NCBI RefSeq assembly: GCF_013177735.1 | Contig: NZ_WOEZ01000178.1 | Coordinates: forward strand, 1 to 64,000 | Direction of reading: 5' to 3' | Source: Paraburkholderia elongata | GTDB lineage: Bacteria > Pseudomonadota > Gammaproteobacteria > Burkholderiales > Burkholderiaceae | DNA: 64,000 nt | Part shown: positions 8,518-17,078 of the stretch, piece after piece | Layout: the number at the start of each line of letters is the position of its first letter | How positions within the stretch are numbered: the first letter of the stretch is position 1 | Notes under the pieces: model-generated | What the model saw: only the letters and a program-made list of their open reading frames with translations | Databases searched by the model: none | What the model was told of the DNA's origin: nothing | Made by a program: the position numbers and the translations under genes

Positions 8518-10292
8518 ACGGTCACTCCTTGTTCAGGCTGTGATTGAGGTGCTGCGGTTTGCGCCGACACGGCGGCCGCCGCGTCCGGCAGGACTTCTCG
8601 CAGATAAGGCATCAGCTGGAACAGCGATGCACGGATGCTGTTTCGGTTGGCGAGGTGAACAGGCGCGAGTACTCCAATTTCGTGCTCCCGGACGTCACGC
8701 GGCTGACCGGCCGACTGTCTGGCGGCGTCTGCGGCCGCCGCGGCCTGCTGCGCACGGCGGGCCGCGTTCTGTGCCTGCCACCACTGCTCGACGTCGATCT
8801 TTGGCACGGGTGCGCATAGCTCGCGCGCGACGAACGCAGCGTGTTTCATCTGCGTTTCGTCCGGAAACTTCGGACCGAAACCGAACCATGCGCGACGGCG
8901 GTTGGTCTTCTCCAGCTTCGCCATCAGTCCCTGCAGGTAGGGGCTCTGCCGCACAAGCCGGTGGACGAACTCGGCGTCTTCATAGAAAAACGCCTTCTCG
9001 CACAGGATCGGCTCGCAACCTTCGATCGTGATGATCTGTTTGTTGTGCTTCAGCGCGCGCAGCTCCTGCGGCATCATCAGCGCCCTGCCGTGCTCCGACT
9101 CGTTCGTGCTGGTCGACGAACTGCGGCCGCGACTGCGGCTGCGCGAGCGCGCCATCAGCGTGAAGGTCCCCAGCATCTTTGAGTACTCTTCCGACTCCTT
9201 GACCGTGCGCGGTGCGTAGAGGCTGCGCATCTTGCAGTTGATCGCCAGCGTTTCGGTGCCGTGCTTGCCGTACAGCTTCGGATCCTCGAGCTGGGACATG
9301 CCCTGGAAGATCAGCATCAGCCTGAGGTTGTAGCCCGCGATGAACGGGTTGGCCGTATCGATGATGTCGATCTTGCCGGGTGCTGCAAACTCGTCCATGA
9401 TCAGCGCACACTGGTATTTCAGTGCCGGATTTTCGGCAGGCAACTCGCGCGTGTTCAGGTCGATCAGTTGCGAGAAAAAGAGATTGACCAGCAGCGCGCC
9501 GGCTTTTAGGTCGCCCGGCTTGATGCCCACATAGATCGACATGCGCTTTTTGCGCACATCGGCCAGATCGAAGTCCGAGCGACTGGTTGCCGCGTCGACC
9601 ACCGGATTGCTAAAGACGTTCAGCGGCGCGGTCATCGTCGATACGATGTTGGCGAAGGCTTCCTTCGATTGCGACAGGAAGCGGTTCAGCGCATCGAGAC
9701 ACTCGAAGGTGAGCGCGGGCAGCCCGTCAGTCGCATGCGCTGCATCGGCGCGCGTGCTGACGATCGACGAGATGTGTTCACGGATCGCCCTGCCCTTGCC
9801 CGAAGCCTGCCTCAGCACCTCGCCGAACGTGCACGACAGCGAGGGCGTTTCCAGCAGATACAGCACGATCCCGATGAACAGGTTGCGGGCGTTGTCATTC
9901 CAGTACTTCAGACGCGCGTCGACGTTGGACGGATACAGGTGTTCGCCGATCGTCATTACGTCGCCCACGCGCGTGTAGGGCGCGCGGCGCTGGATGTATT
10001 CGAGCGGGTTGTACGCGTGCGAGCGGCCGTCTTCGGAGAACGGCGCCCACAGGTAGGTTTCGTGTCCGCACGCCCGCCGGTAGCCGGACGTATACAGGTA
10101 GTTCTCTTCCTTGATGTCCTCGACCACGGCCGAATCGGGATAGGTGAGAAGATTCGGGATCACGAGCGATGTGCCCTTGCCGGACCGGGTGCCGGCGGCC
10201 GCCATCAGAAAATCCTGGCCGTAATACTTCAGGTATTCACCCTTGTACTTGCCGACAATGAACGGTGGATACAGATGTTGTAAAGTGGTCAT
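8514..10292 (-). CDS. virD4: Type IV coupling protein VirD4/TraG, cytoplasmic ATPase part
   Basis: A 592-residue ATPase that brings the relaxosome to the secretion channel. The P-loop (AGTRSGKGTS) is at residues 33-42 and the Walker B strand (CALIMDEFAAPG) near 295. Between them lie the all-alpha-domain and hexamer motifs usual for VirD4/TraG. Unlike the family norm, the protein has no N-terminal membrane segments: these are encoded by the preceding ORF at 10295-10651, which ends two bases upstream. An AGAGGA ribosome site lies in the last codons of that ORF. A Gln/Ala-rich tail closes the protein. It is followed, with a four-base overlap, by the LPD7-domain gene. Confidence 0.9.
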   Translation of the reverse strand: MTTLQHLYPPFIVGKYKGEYLKYYGQDFLMAAAGTRSGKGTSLVIPNLLTYPDSAVVEDIKEENYLYTSGYRRACGHETYLWAPFSEDGRSHAYNPLEYIQRRAPYTRVGDVMTIGEHLYPSNVDARLKYWNDNARNLFIGIVLYLLETPSLSCTFGEVLRQASGKGRAIREHISSIVSTRADAAHATDGLPALTFECLDALNRFLSQSKEAFANIVSTMTAPLNVFSNPVVDAATSRSDFDLADVRKKRMSIYVGIKPGDLKAGALLVNLFFSQLIDLNTRELPAENPALKYQCALIMDEFAAPGKIDIIDTANPFIAGYNLRLMLIFQGMSQLEDPKLYGKHGTETLAINCKMRSLYAPRTVKESEEYSKMLGTFTLMARSRSRSRGRSSSTSTNESEHGRALMMPQELRALKHNKQIITIEGCEPILCEKAFFYEDAEFVHRLVRQSPYLQGLMAKLEKTNRRRAWFGFGPKFPDETQMKHAAFVARELCAPVPKIDVEQWWQAQNAARRAQQAAAAADAARQSAGQPRDVREHEIGVLAPVHLANRNSIRASLFQLMPYLREVLPDAAAAVSAQTAAPQSQPEQGVTV

Positions 10293-10294
10293 GG

Positions 10295-10651
10295 TTATTT
10301 CCTCTCCAGCAGGCCAGCCTTGACGATGTCGTTACGGGTTGCGAAGCGGGCCTCGCCAAACTGCGCGAGGCGCTTGCGGCCCGACACGAGCGCCATCGTG
10401 ATCACGACCACTGGCAGGCCGGTGATGACCACCGACAGCAGCGTGCACACCTTGAGCGCGCGCACCACCGCAGGCACGTCACCGTAGGCATGCCAGTAGT
10501 CGTACAGCGTGAACACGCCCGCGCTGCCCTCCGGCAGCTTCTGCATCTTCGCGAAAAGCTGACCGCCGGCGAACTGCCCGAGGAACGCGAAGCCGCACAG
10601 GATCAGCAGGAAGACCACGACGGGGATCAGAATTCGAAGCGGTTTCGGCAT
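10295..10651 (-). CDS. Coupling protein N-terminal membrane domain, encoded separately
   Basis: A 118-residue protein with two membrane segments (residues about 7-25 and 62-90) and a C-terminal tail reading AQFGEARFATRNDIVKAGLL. That tail is exactly the sequence which, in intact VirD4/TraG proteins, joins the membrane domain to the ATPase domain. The stop codon (TAA) is followed by CC and the ATG of the ATPase ORF. The gene is therefore either a stable split of virD4 into anchor and motor proteins or a single gene broken by a recent mutation. The well-placed ribosome site favours a real split. Confidence 0.75.
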   Translation of the reverse strand: MPKPLRILIPVVVFLLILCGFAFLGQFAGGQLFAKMQKLPEGSAGVFTLYDYWHAYGDVPAVVRALKVCTLLSVVITGLPVVVITMALVSGRKRLAQFGEARFATRNDIVKAGLLERK

Positions 10652-10660
10652 GGTCGGTCC

Positions 10661-11221
10661 TCAGTGGGTGGCTGCATCGCTATTGACCTCAAATTCGGCC
10701 GCGTCAAATCCCACGATCGGCTTCGCGGGGAACCCGCCGGCCTGATCGGCGGCCGCGATCAGCACATGCAGGCCTGCGGCCGTCTCGTCGTCGCAGTGTT
10801 CGAGTACGCGCTGCGCGGCGCGAAGGACCGGCATGCGGGCACGCAGGCGCTCGGCGCTCGCATAGGCATGGCGTGCGAAATTGAGCGGTCTGTCAGCAAG
10901 GAGCCGGTCCAGCACCGCGCGATCGTCCTCTCCGAAGGTGAACGTCAGCGGCGGCTGGCCGGTCTCGCCCACCGTCTGGCTGTTCTGCCAGGTTGTTTCC
11001 GGCGTCATGCGCTCGGCGAGCTCGAGCAGCCGCAGCCCGATTTCCAGCACCGTGCGTCGACGGACCGAAAAGTGAACGGCGACACGGCCGCCCGGTTTGC
11101 CGTTCGCCTTGACGTCGCGCACCGCAAACGTCACGTGATCCGGGTGATCCGGCGTATAGCCGGTGCCGTCCTCGATGCAGATCCACTTCTCGCCAATGCG
11201 GAATTTCAGATGCGTTGTCAT
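10661..11221 (-). CDS. Hypothetical protein of the transfer operon
   Basis: A 186-residue soluble protein with no recognised family. The N-terminal half looks beta-rich (RIGEKWICIEDG, VTFAVRDVKANG, GRVAVHF), and the C-terminal half is helical and acidic. There is no signal peptide or membrane segment. The start overlaps the stop of the preceding 96-residue gene (ATGA), and the coupling-protein anchor gene starts nine bases after it. This places it firmly in the mating operon, probably as a cytoplasmic accessory to the coupling protein. Confidence 0.65.
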   Translation of the reverse strand: MTTHLKFRIGEKWICIEDGTGYTPDHPDHVTFAVRDVKANGKPGGRVAVHFSVRRRTVLEIGLRLLELAERMTPETTWQNSQTVGETGQPPLTFTFGEDDRAVLDRLLADRPLNFARHAYASAERLRARMPVLRAAQRVLEHCDDETAAGLHVLIAAADQAGGFPAKPIVGFDAAEFEVNSDAATH

Positions 11222-11508
11222 GCGGCCATCTCCTGTTGTTGCAGATGCGCGGTCAGGTCGCGATGCAGGCGCATCGCGTCGCGCACGTTATCGAAGGGTC
11301 CGTGGAACTGGTTGCTGTTGCCCGCCGTACAGCGATCGATCGGCTCCCACAGCAGGTAGAGCCACTCGTCATAGACTGAGTACCGCGCGATCGTCCAGCC
11401 CGACGGGTGGACCAGCGCAAAGTCGCCGGACGGTCGCCATTTGCACTGGCTGTCATCGTTCGCGTCCGCGGCATCGACAATCGCGGGAACCGGAAGATCT
11501 GCCTTCAT
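11218..11508 (-). CDS. Small hypothetical protein of the transfer operon
   Basis: A 96-residue soluble protein (start MKADLPVPA). I chose this ATG because it overlaps the stop of the upstream DUF3717 gene by four bases, and its own stop overlaps the next start in the same way. The long frame reaching further upstream is a shadow. The sequence contains a compact segment rich in aromatic residues (SGWTIARYSVYDEWLYLLWE), suggesting a small beta domain. No function is recognised. Confidence 0.65.
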   Translation of the reverse strand: MKADLPVPAIVDAADANDDSQCKWRPSGDFALVHPSGWTIARYSVYDEWLYLLWEPIDRCTAGNSNQFHGPFDNVRDAMRLHRDLTAHLQQQEMAA

Positions 11509-11732
11509 TGCGGGAACTCTCCGAGTGGATCGGCGGACAGGATTCGCAGGGCGTCGCGCTGCGCGTCGTCCAGCCCGGCATCGGTGATACCCTCGCGGCC
11601 GTGCACGATCACGGCGCCGTAGAGCCGCGCCAGCGCGCGGGCCTCTGTGCTGGCAGCAAATGCTTCGTCCGACGGCGAACGCATGCGCCATCCCTCGATC
11701 GCCGCCTCGATATCGCTGATCGCGAAGTTCAT
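11505..11732 (-). CDS. DUF3717 protein
   Basis: A 75-residue protein. The pattern ISDIEAAIEGWRMRSPSDE, then ARALARLYGAVIVHGREGI, is the DUF3717 signature seen mainly in Burkholderiaceae. The start was set by the four-base overlap with the upstream membrane-protein gene; the longer upstream frame is not coding. Its function is unknown. It is one link of an unbroken chain of four coupled small genes after virB11. Confidence 0.75.
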   Translation of the reverse strand: MNFAISDIEAAIEGWRMRSPSDEAFAASTEARALARLYGAVIVHGREGITDAGLDDAQRDALRILSADPLGEFPQ

Positions 11733-11992
11733 ACACTGTCCTCCCTGCGGACGAGCCAGTGCGCCGTGAAACCGCGCGCCCACGACGCCGCATAGACAAA
11801 GCACAGCGCGAGCACGCCGTACTGATGCGCTCGCCACGCCATGTCGAACCAGAACGGCTGTGCGGCCAGCCCGAAGATGCAGGCCCAGCGCCGCCAGTGC
11901 GCACGCCGGTCCTGCGACAGAAACACGGCGAGCGCACCGCACAGGCTGATCGCGATCTGTTCGATCATCTGCGCCGCGGCATCGGCGCTCAT
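11729..11992 (-). CDS. Small membrane protein of the transfer operon
   Basis: About 87 residues with two or three hydrophobic stretches (IAISLCGALAVFL, WACIFGLAAQPFWF, YGVLALCFVYAASW). The pattern of tryptophans and the size recall small phage-holin-like or YfdX-type membrane proteins, but I cannot name the family. The ATG at 11992 overlaps the virB11 stop codon by four bases, and its stop overlaps the DUF3717 start. An ATG nine bases further upstream is possible. It may be an accessory membrane component of mating or exclusion. Confidence 0.65.
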   Translation of the reverse strand: MSADAAAQMIEQIAISLCGALAVFLSQDRRAHWRRWACIFGLAAQPFWFDMAWRAHQYGVLALCFVYAASWARGFTAHWLVRREDSV

Positions 11993-13026
11993 GAGACACA
12001 ACCCAGCAGCTGCGCCTTGCCGATCGGGTCGTACCAGAGTTCGGTGAGCCGCTTGTTGCGCATGAAGAGAACCAGATCAATCGTTACGCGCACCTGTTCC
12101 ATGATGAATTGCCAGTCGAGCGTCTGGCCGACGGCGCTCTGCTTGATCAGCGTCGCGATGCGCGACGGCGCCGAGCGCGCATCGTTGCAATGCACCGTCG
12201 TGATGCCGCCGGGCGTGCCCGTATTGAGCAGCGTCATGTAGTCCCACGTCTCGTCGCCGCGCAGCTCGGCAAGGAACACGCGGTCAAACTTCATGCGCAG
12301 CGTGGAGCGCACCAGTTCCTTGGCCGGCAGCGTGTCGCTGAAAAACATATGCACGCGGTTCGGGTGATTCGGCAGCGACAGCTCCGGCGTGTCCTCGATC
12401 GTGCCGATCCGCTCGTCGGACGGCACGAGGTCTGAGAGCGCCTTATTCAGCGTGGTCTTGCCGGAGCCGGTGCCGCCGGCGAGCACAATGTTCAACCGGT
12501 TGGCAACCGCAAGCTCGAGCATGCGCGTGACGTTGCGCTGACCTTTCGCCTCGAGCATCTCAAGCTCGAACGGCTGCAGGTCCAGCGACTGGGACATGTC
12601 GCGGCGCGGCGACACGTCCCGATAGCCCTCGAACCAGCCGTTGCGCTCGTACTCGGCGACCGAGAAGCGCACGTCTGACGGGATCCGGATCGTTATGGAT
12701 ATCGTGTCCTGCTCGCAGGCCGGCTGCATCAGCACGTGTCCACGTTGGCCCTCGGGCAGGACCACCGGATGAATCGGCTCCTTTGTCGAGAACTTGCCGC
12801 CATTCATCACCGTCAGCGCGTTGGCGAGCTTGAAGCACGCATCGAGCGAGCAGGCCGGTGCATCGTGCCGTCGCCATCCGGCACTGCCCTGTGTCCAGAT
12901 CTCACCGGGACGGTTGATCGCAACTTCGGTGAGGCTCCCGTCGAAGAAGTTCGAGATGCCCATCTGTTTGAGAAAGCTGCGGGCGATCGTGCCCTTCTCG
13001 ATCACATCGATTACGACTGCACTCAT
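11989..13026 (-). CDS. virB11: VirB11 secretion ATPase
   Basis: About 345 residues from MSAVVIDV, a start preceded by AAGGA at the right distance (the frame opens 27 bases earlier). The P-loop GGTGSGKTT lies near residue 185. The Asp box (GTIEDTPEL), Walker B-like region (VFLAELRGDE) and His box (GGITTVHCND) follow in the usual order. VirB11 forms a hexameric ring at the cytoplasmic face of the type IV secretion channel and switches it between pilus assembly and DNA transport. It follows a VirB10-linked membrane gene and is coupled to the next gene by a four-base overlap. Confidence 0.93.
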   Translation of the reverse strand: MSAVVIDVIEKGTIARSFLKQMGISNFFDGSLTEVAINRPGEIWTQGSAGWRRHDAPACSLDACFKLANALTVMNGGKFSTKEPIHPVVLPEGQRGHVLMQPACEQDTISITIRIPSDVRFSVAEYERNGWFEGYRDVSPRRDMSQSLDLQPFELEMLEAKGQRNVTRMLELAVANRLNIVLAGGTGSGKTTLNKALSDLVPSDERIGTIEDTPELSLPNHPNRVHMFFSDTLPAKELVRSTLRMKFDRVFLAELRGDETWDYMTLLNTGTPGGITTVHCNDARSAPSRIATLIKQSAVGQTLDWQFIMEQVRVTIDLVLFMRNKRLTELWYDPIGKAQLLGCVS

Positions 13027-13080
13027 TCGCATTCCTTTCTTGTTCAGGGTCACATCCGTTAATCAAAGTGCCACGCAGGT

Positions 13081-13743
13081 TCAGCGAGGCGTGGTGCCCG
13101 AATCCTGCGGCTCGATCTGCACTGACACGCGATACGGGCGTCGATCGTCCGGCACGCTGCTGGCGAGTTCCCGAAGGGTTTGCGCGGGCGACGTGGAAAT
13201 CACGGTTGCGCTCAAAGGCGCGGCCGGCCGGGTCAATTTCCAGGCTGCACCGCCGATTACCACGGCTGCGCATAGCCCCGTTACAAGCCAGATGCGCAAT
13301 ATGCGTGGCGTCTGGTGACCGTGAATCGCTGGGGTTTCGATGGGTCGACGGTTAGTTGCGTGCACGTCCGTTGCGTGAGCGGCCGCGTGATTGACCAGTT
13401 CATCGAGCGATGGCAAGGCGCTGTCGCCCCATTCCGAGATCGTCAGCCCGATACGCGCCCCGACATTACGGAGCAGGTTGCGTCGCAGCGGCGCTGACAT
13501 GTCGTCGATCCGGCACCCATCGAGCGCCATGCAATCCTCGAACGCGTGCTCGTCGGCGATCTGACGCAGTGGCAAGGCATCGGGAACCTCGCGCGCACGC
13601 CGTGCATCGACCCGCTCGGCCAGCTGGCGGACCGTGTTGCCGTAGAAACAGAAACGCAGCGCGTTGCGTAGTTTGGTCTCGAACATGTCGCGATCGAGAC
13701 CATGCAACGGGAAGTCGTTCGGGTAGGTGATCTTCAGGTTCAT
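13081..13743 (-). CDS. Single-pass membrane protein between virB10 and virB11
   Basis: About 220 residues from MNLKITYP, which has GAGGAG eight bases upstream. The ATG at 13758, overlapping the virB10 stop, is the alternative start. The N-terminal 145 residues are cytoplasmic and helical (RQLAERVDARRAREVPDAL...). One membrane segment follows near residue 147-167 (IWLVTGLCAAVVIGGAAW), then a short periplasmic tail. I do not recognise the family. A gene at this spot is not part of the minimal virB set, so it is a lineage-specific component of the channel or its regulator. Confidence 0.65.
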   Translation of the reverse strand: MNLKITYPNDFPLHGLDRDMFETKLRNALRFCFYGNTVRQLAERVDARRAREVPDALPLRQIADEHAFEDCMALDGCRIDDMSAPLRRNLLRNVGARIGLTISEWGDSALPSLDELVNHAAAHATDVHATNRRPIETPAIHGHQTPRILRIWLVTGLCAAVVIGGAAWKLTRPAAPLSATVISTSPAQTLRELASSVPDDRRPYRVSVQIEPQDSGTTPR

Positions 13744-13754
13744 GGGTCCGCTCC

Positions 13755-15107
13755 TCATTGCTGCCCGTTCTGGCCAACAGGGTTGCCCTGCGCGTCGACG
13801 TTCTCGTACACGCCGGTCAGGTCAATGTCGCGCGCCACAAAGATATTGATTACAGAGCCCTGGTTTGAATAAGCCGTCGGCGGGACGTTGATGGTGTTAC
13901 GCAGCGTCTCCGCGGCCACTTCCTGCGTGGCGTTCGAACTGTTGGAGAACGTGATCTGCTGGCCAGACCCGGTTGCCTTGTTCGCCAGCGCCTGGCCGAA
14001 GTCGCCAATCAGGCTGACCATCAGCGCGCCCTTGAAACGCAGCCAGAAGTGCTCGTCGACATAGGCTGGAATACCGGCGGCACCCAGCGGATCGGTCGCC
14101 GGCGAGCTCAGCGGAATGTGTACGTCGCCGTCGTCGATCTCGTCCCAGATCGCGCCGATCACGCCCTGCCCCTGGATCACCGCATCGCGCTGCTCGCCCT
14201 TCGCCATCGCACCCTTGCGAACGAGCAGCGTCGTGCCATCGTCGGACCAAACGTCCTGCGCGATCGGGCACCCGATCAGGCCCGGCCGGTCGGTACGGAT
14301 CGCCGTCGACTGACCACAGCGGATCATCGTGTTGCGACTGAGCAGGTAATGTCGGTTCGGCCGGAACGAGGCCTGCATCGGGTGCAGCTTTGACGGCTGC
14401 AAGGACTGGTCGATCGCGGAGCCCTTGCCGTCGCCCGCGTCCGACTTGCTGGTTGAGCTGGGCGCACCGCCTGCACTGCCGCCGCGCAGCGCTGACAGAC
14501 CCATCGACTTCGCCAGACCTGCCAGACCAGACCCATCATGGCCGCTGGCCCCGGCGTTGCCGCCGCCGGTGTTGCCACCGCTGTCACCTGCAGTTTCATT
14601 TGATGCTACGGGACCATCGTTGCTCTGGCCGGAATCGTTGTTGCCGCTCGCGACGAGCACGCTGCCCTGCAGGCGGCGCTCGGCCGGCGTGAGCGGCCGC
14701 GGCTGGTTGCTCACGGCCACCGCCTGTCCGTTCGTCTGCGATGCCGCGCCGGCCGGCGTCGCGAGGTGGGAATTCGCGGCAGCGGCGGCCGCAGCCTCCG
14801 ACGCTGCACGGGCCTGATCTTCCGCGCGCTTGATACGTTCCTTCTGCGTCTCCAGATCCGCACCGGCGTCACTCGCGCCACTGTCTTTCGGTTTTGTCAG
14901 CGCCGCCTGTTTCGCGTCCTGATGCTGCTGGAACAGGCGCTGCAGATAGATCGTGACGCCCGATGCACCCAGCGCAATAACGGCGAGCGCGACCAGCACC
15001 AGACGCAGCTTGCCCACACGCGTTTTCCGACGGCCGGGCAGGTCGAGCGAAGGCTGCGGGCCGACGTCGGTCGACGCCGCATGTTCCATTTCGTTTCGTT
15101 CAGTCAT
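13755..15107 (-). CDS. virB10: VirB10 channel scaffold
   Basis: A 450-residue protein. One membrane helix near residues 36-55 (LVLVALAVIALGASG) follows a short cytoplasmic N-terminus. A long Ala/Gly/Ser-rich linker precedes the conserved beta-barrel domain, in which RNTMIRCGQSTAIRTDRPGLIGC and the antenna-like region before VINIFVARDIDL are clear. VirB10 spans both membranes and passes energy from the ATPases to the outer membrane pore. It lies between virB9 and a membrane gene, as expected of a P-type system. Confidence 0.93.
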   Translation of the reverse strand: MTERNEMEHAASTDVGPQPSLDLPGRRKTRVGKLRLVLVALAVIALGASGVTIYLQRLFQQHQDAKQAALTKPKDSGASDAGADLETQKERIKRAEDQARAASEAAAAAAANSHLATPAGAASQTNGQAVAVSNQPRPLTPAERRLQGSVLVASGNNDSGQSNDGPVASNETAGDSGGNTGGGNAGASGHDGSGLAGLAKSMGLSALRGGSAGGAPSSTSKSDAGDGKGSAIDQSLQPSKLHPMQASFRPNRHYLLSRNTMIRCGQSTAIRTDRPGLIGCPIAQDVWSDDGTTLLVRKGAMAKGEQRDAVIQGQGVIGAIWDEIDDGDVHIPLSSPATDPLGAAGIPAYVDEHFWLRFKGALMVSLIGDFGQALANKATGSGQQITFSNSSNATQEVAAETLRNTINVPPTAYSNQGSVINIFVARDIDLTGVYENVDAQGNPVGQNGQQ

Positions 15108-15125
15108 ACCCTGTTCGCTCCCTGA

Positions 15126-16037
15126 TCAGTTCGTCGATGCATCGGTATGGTCACGCGCGACGCGCGCGCTGCCCGGTACCGACGAGCCCGCACGGCTGTA
15201 ATGACCATCAGGCGAATAGCCGTCGTTGCGGATACCCAGCACCGACTGACCGTAGCGGATGACAAACGACTTCGACACTTCGTGCACGACGACCGTATCG
15301 CCCTCCATATGAAAGTTCGCCGTCGCCTCGCCACCGTCGGGAAGCTTCGTGAAGATCGTCGGCAGGTCACGCGCGGTTGAGTACTTGAAGTACGTGAATC
15401 GGCCGTCGTCCCAAAGTGCAGTCGGGGCGAGTGCGTGGTCGCCGCGCATCATGTATTGGATATTGGCTGCAGGAACCGACGCCAAAGACGTGGATTTCGC
15501 AACGCCAACGCTGTTCGCGATCGATGCTGGAACCGCTGGCCCATTGCCCTGCTGACCGCCCAGCGCTGCGCTAACCGCTTCCTGCCGGCGCAGCTGCGCG
15601 CTCGCCGCCTTGGCACGCGTGTCCGGATAGTCGAAACGCAGTATCCATGTCGCTGGCTGTGCGGCCGACACGTCAACAAGCGAGAGCGGATAGGTGCGCC
15701 GGTTGGTGACCAGCAGAAGATTGGTTTCCGGCTGCGGCGCACCCGGTTTGAGCATCGCTCCACTGTCGTTGATGGCCACGTGCCAGGCCTTGCCGTCTCC
15801 GATGCCCTCACCGCTGTTGATGATGTGTTCGCCTGGCTCGAACTGGATCATCACCGCACGCCCCGGCATGGTCGCCACACGATAGGCCTGGTCCGGATCG
15901 TAAGTCGCGCACTGGATGTGCGGGTCTGAACCGCAGCTGCGCGGCGTTTCGAGCGCTCGCGCGTGGATCGGCGCCAACGCGAAGCTTAGTGCGACCGCCG
16001 CTGCGCCTGCTGACATCCGGATCGTTCGTCCTTTCAT
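15126..16037 (-). CDS. virB9: VirB9 outer-membrane core protein
   Basis: A 303-residue protein started at MKGRTIRMSAG, which follows GGAGGT and gives a signal peptide ending near ARA. The mature part carries the VirB9/CagX pattern: Y-DPDQAYRVATMPGRAVMIQFEPGEHI in the N-terminal domain, NLLLVTNRRTYPLSL, and the C-terminal WDDGRFTYFKYS and VVVHEVSKSFVIRYG strands. It builds the outer-membrane core with VirB7 and VirB10. Its start overlaps the virB8 stop by four bases. Confidence 0.93.
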   Translation of the reverse strand: MKGRTIRMSAGAAAVALSFALAPIHARALETPRSCGSDPHIQCATYDPDQAYRVATMPGRAVMIQFEPGEHIINSGEGIGDGKAWHVAINDSGAMLKPGAPQPETNLLLVTNRRTYPLSLVDVSAAQPATWILRFDYPDTRAKAASAQLRRQEAVSAALGGQQGNGPAVPASIANSVGVAKSTSLASVPAANIQYMMRGDHALAPTALWDDGRFTYFKYSTARDLPTIFTKLPDGGEATANFHMEGDTVVVHEVSKSFVIRYGQSVLGIRNDGYSPDGHYSRAGSSVPGSARVARDHTDASTN

Positions 16038-16876
16038 GCTCCACCTCCGGCTGCCGCAGAGCCCGACGCCGGCGCAGCATCGGCAGGCGCCCGGGTCCAG
16101 TCGCGCGTGACCTCGTAGCTGGTGCAGCGAAAACCGTCCGCGTTGAGATCCTGCTGGTCCTGCTTTTCCGGAACGTTCACACGCTCGAATGCGACCGTCG
16201 CAATCCAGTACGTCGGATCCGGACGCTTTACGGCCGCGTTGAGCCAAACCAGTTGCCGCGAGCAGAACACCTGTGCCGTCGTTCCCACGAAGGTGATCGA
16301 GCCGACGTGTGCAATGACCCGCGCCTGATCCTTCAGCAGCTTGAGTGGGCCCGCCGGGCCGCGCACGAAACCGTCATAGGCTTCCTTCTCGTGGTCGTCG
16401 CTCATGAACATCACCGCAGCGTGCGTGTCCGAAATCGTCTCCCAGTCGTAGCTCTCGCGCAGTTCGACGTAATGGTGCAGATCCGCGCGATCGGTCTTCT
16501 CGGAAAACGTAACGTGTCCGTTCGCGGTCGTCGGCAACACATCCACCTTCCCTGTCGTGTCGTTCACGCGCAGCACAGCCGGCGGGTTCGGCCGCTTTAG
16601 GAGTCCTAAAGCCCCCATGCCAGAAACAGCGGCGAGAGCGACAACGCCCGATAACACCGAGCGCCGATCCGCAATACGGGCCTTCTCTTCCGCTGCTTCG
16701 ACCTTCGACTTTTCGAAAGCCTGTGCCTGTTTCAGGTACCAGCTGACCGGATCGCGCTCACCTGACTCAACACCGCTCACCGGCGCGTCTGCGCGCGTGG
16801 TCGACCCGGCCGGGCTCCCCTTACGTTTGCGCGCGTTCGCTCCCGACGCAAACCATTGCCTGATAGTCGATGCCAT
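16034..16876 (-). CDS. virB8: VirB8 inner-membrane protein
   Basis: A 280-residue protein from MASTIRQWF, with a GGAG site upstream; the longer frame is not credible. A basic cytoplasmic N-terminus leads to one membrane segment near residues 75-93 (VLSGVVALAAVSGMGALGLL). The periplasmic domain has the VirB8 pattern LHHYVELRESYDWETI and a late TYWIATVAFE strand. VirB8 nucleates assembly of the secretion apparatus. The order virB7-virB8-virB9 with tight spacing supports the call. Confidence 0.9.
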   Translation of the reverse strand: MASTIRQWFASGANARKRKGSPAGSTTRADAPVSGVESGERDPVSWYLKQAQAFEKSKVEAAEEKARIADRRSVLSGVVALAAVSGMGALGLLKRPNPPAVLRVNDTTGKVDVLPTTANGHVTFSEKTDRADLHHYVELRESYDWETISDTHAAVMFMSDDHEKEAYDGFVRGPAGPLKLLKDQARVIAHVGSITFVGTTAQVFCSRQLVWLNAAVKRPDPTYWIATVAFERVNVPEKQDQQDLNADGFRCTSYEVTRDWTRAPADAAPASGSAAAGGGA

Positions 16877-16884
16877 CCTGCTCC

Positions 16885-17028
16885 TCACTTCGGTTCCGTA
16901 TGGCCCGACTGCTGGGCCAACGGTTGATTGACGGGTACCCACTGACCAGTCGGCTCGGGTGGCTTTGGCGCCGAGCTGCACGCCTGCAGCGCGAAGGCCA
17001 TCAGTAAAATAGCGACAGGAGATTTCAT
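16885..17028 (-). CDS. virB7: VirB7-like lipoprotein
   Basis: A 47-residue lipoprotein. The signal peptide MKSPVAILLMAFALQAC ends in a clear lipobox (L-Q-A-C), and the mature part is short, Pro-rich and hydrophilic. VirB7 anchors the core complex in the outer membrane beside VirB9. The start is the Met preceded by GGAGA. Identification rests on size, lipobox and its place between virB6 and virB8, because VirB7 sequences are poorly conserved. Confidence 0.75.
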   Translation of the reverse strand: MKSPVAILLMAFALQACSSAPKPPEPTGQWVPVNQPLAQQSGHTEPK

Positions 17029-17078
17029 GGTCTCCGTTTCTCCTTTGGATTGAGCAAAACAGGCGTATTGCGTGGCAT

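Noticed and set aside
10265..11359. 364-residue plus-strand frame across the coupling-protein anchor and small transfer genes
   Set aside because: It is antisense to a tight chain of overlapping minus-strand genes, has no recognisable domain, and is explained by GC-rich codon bias on the other strand.
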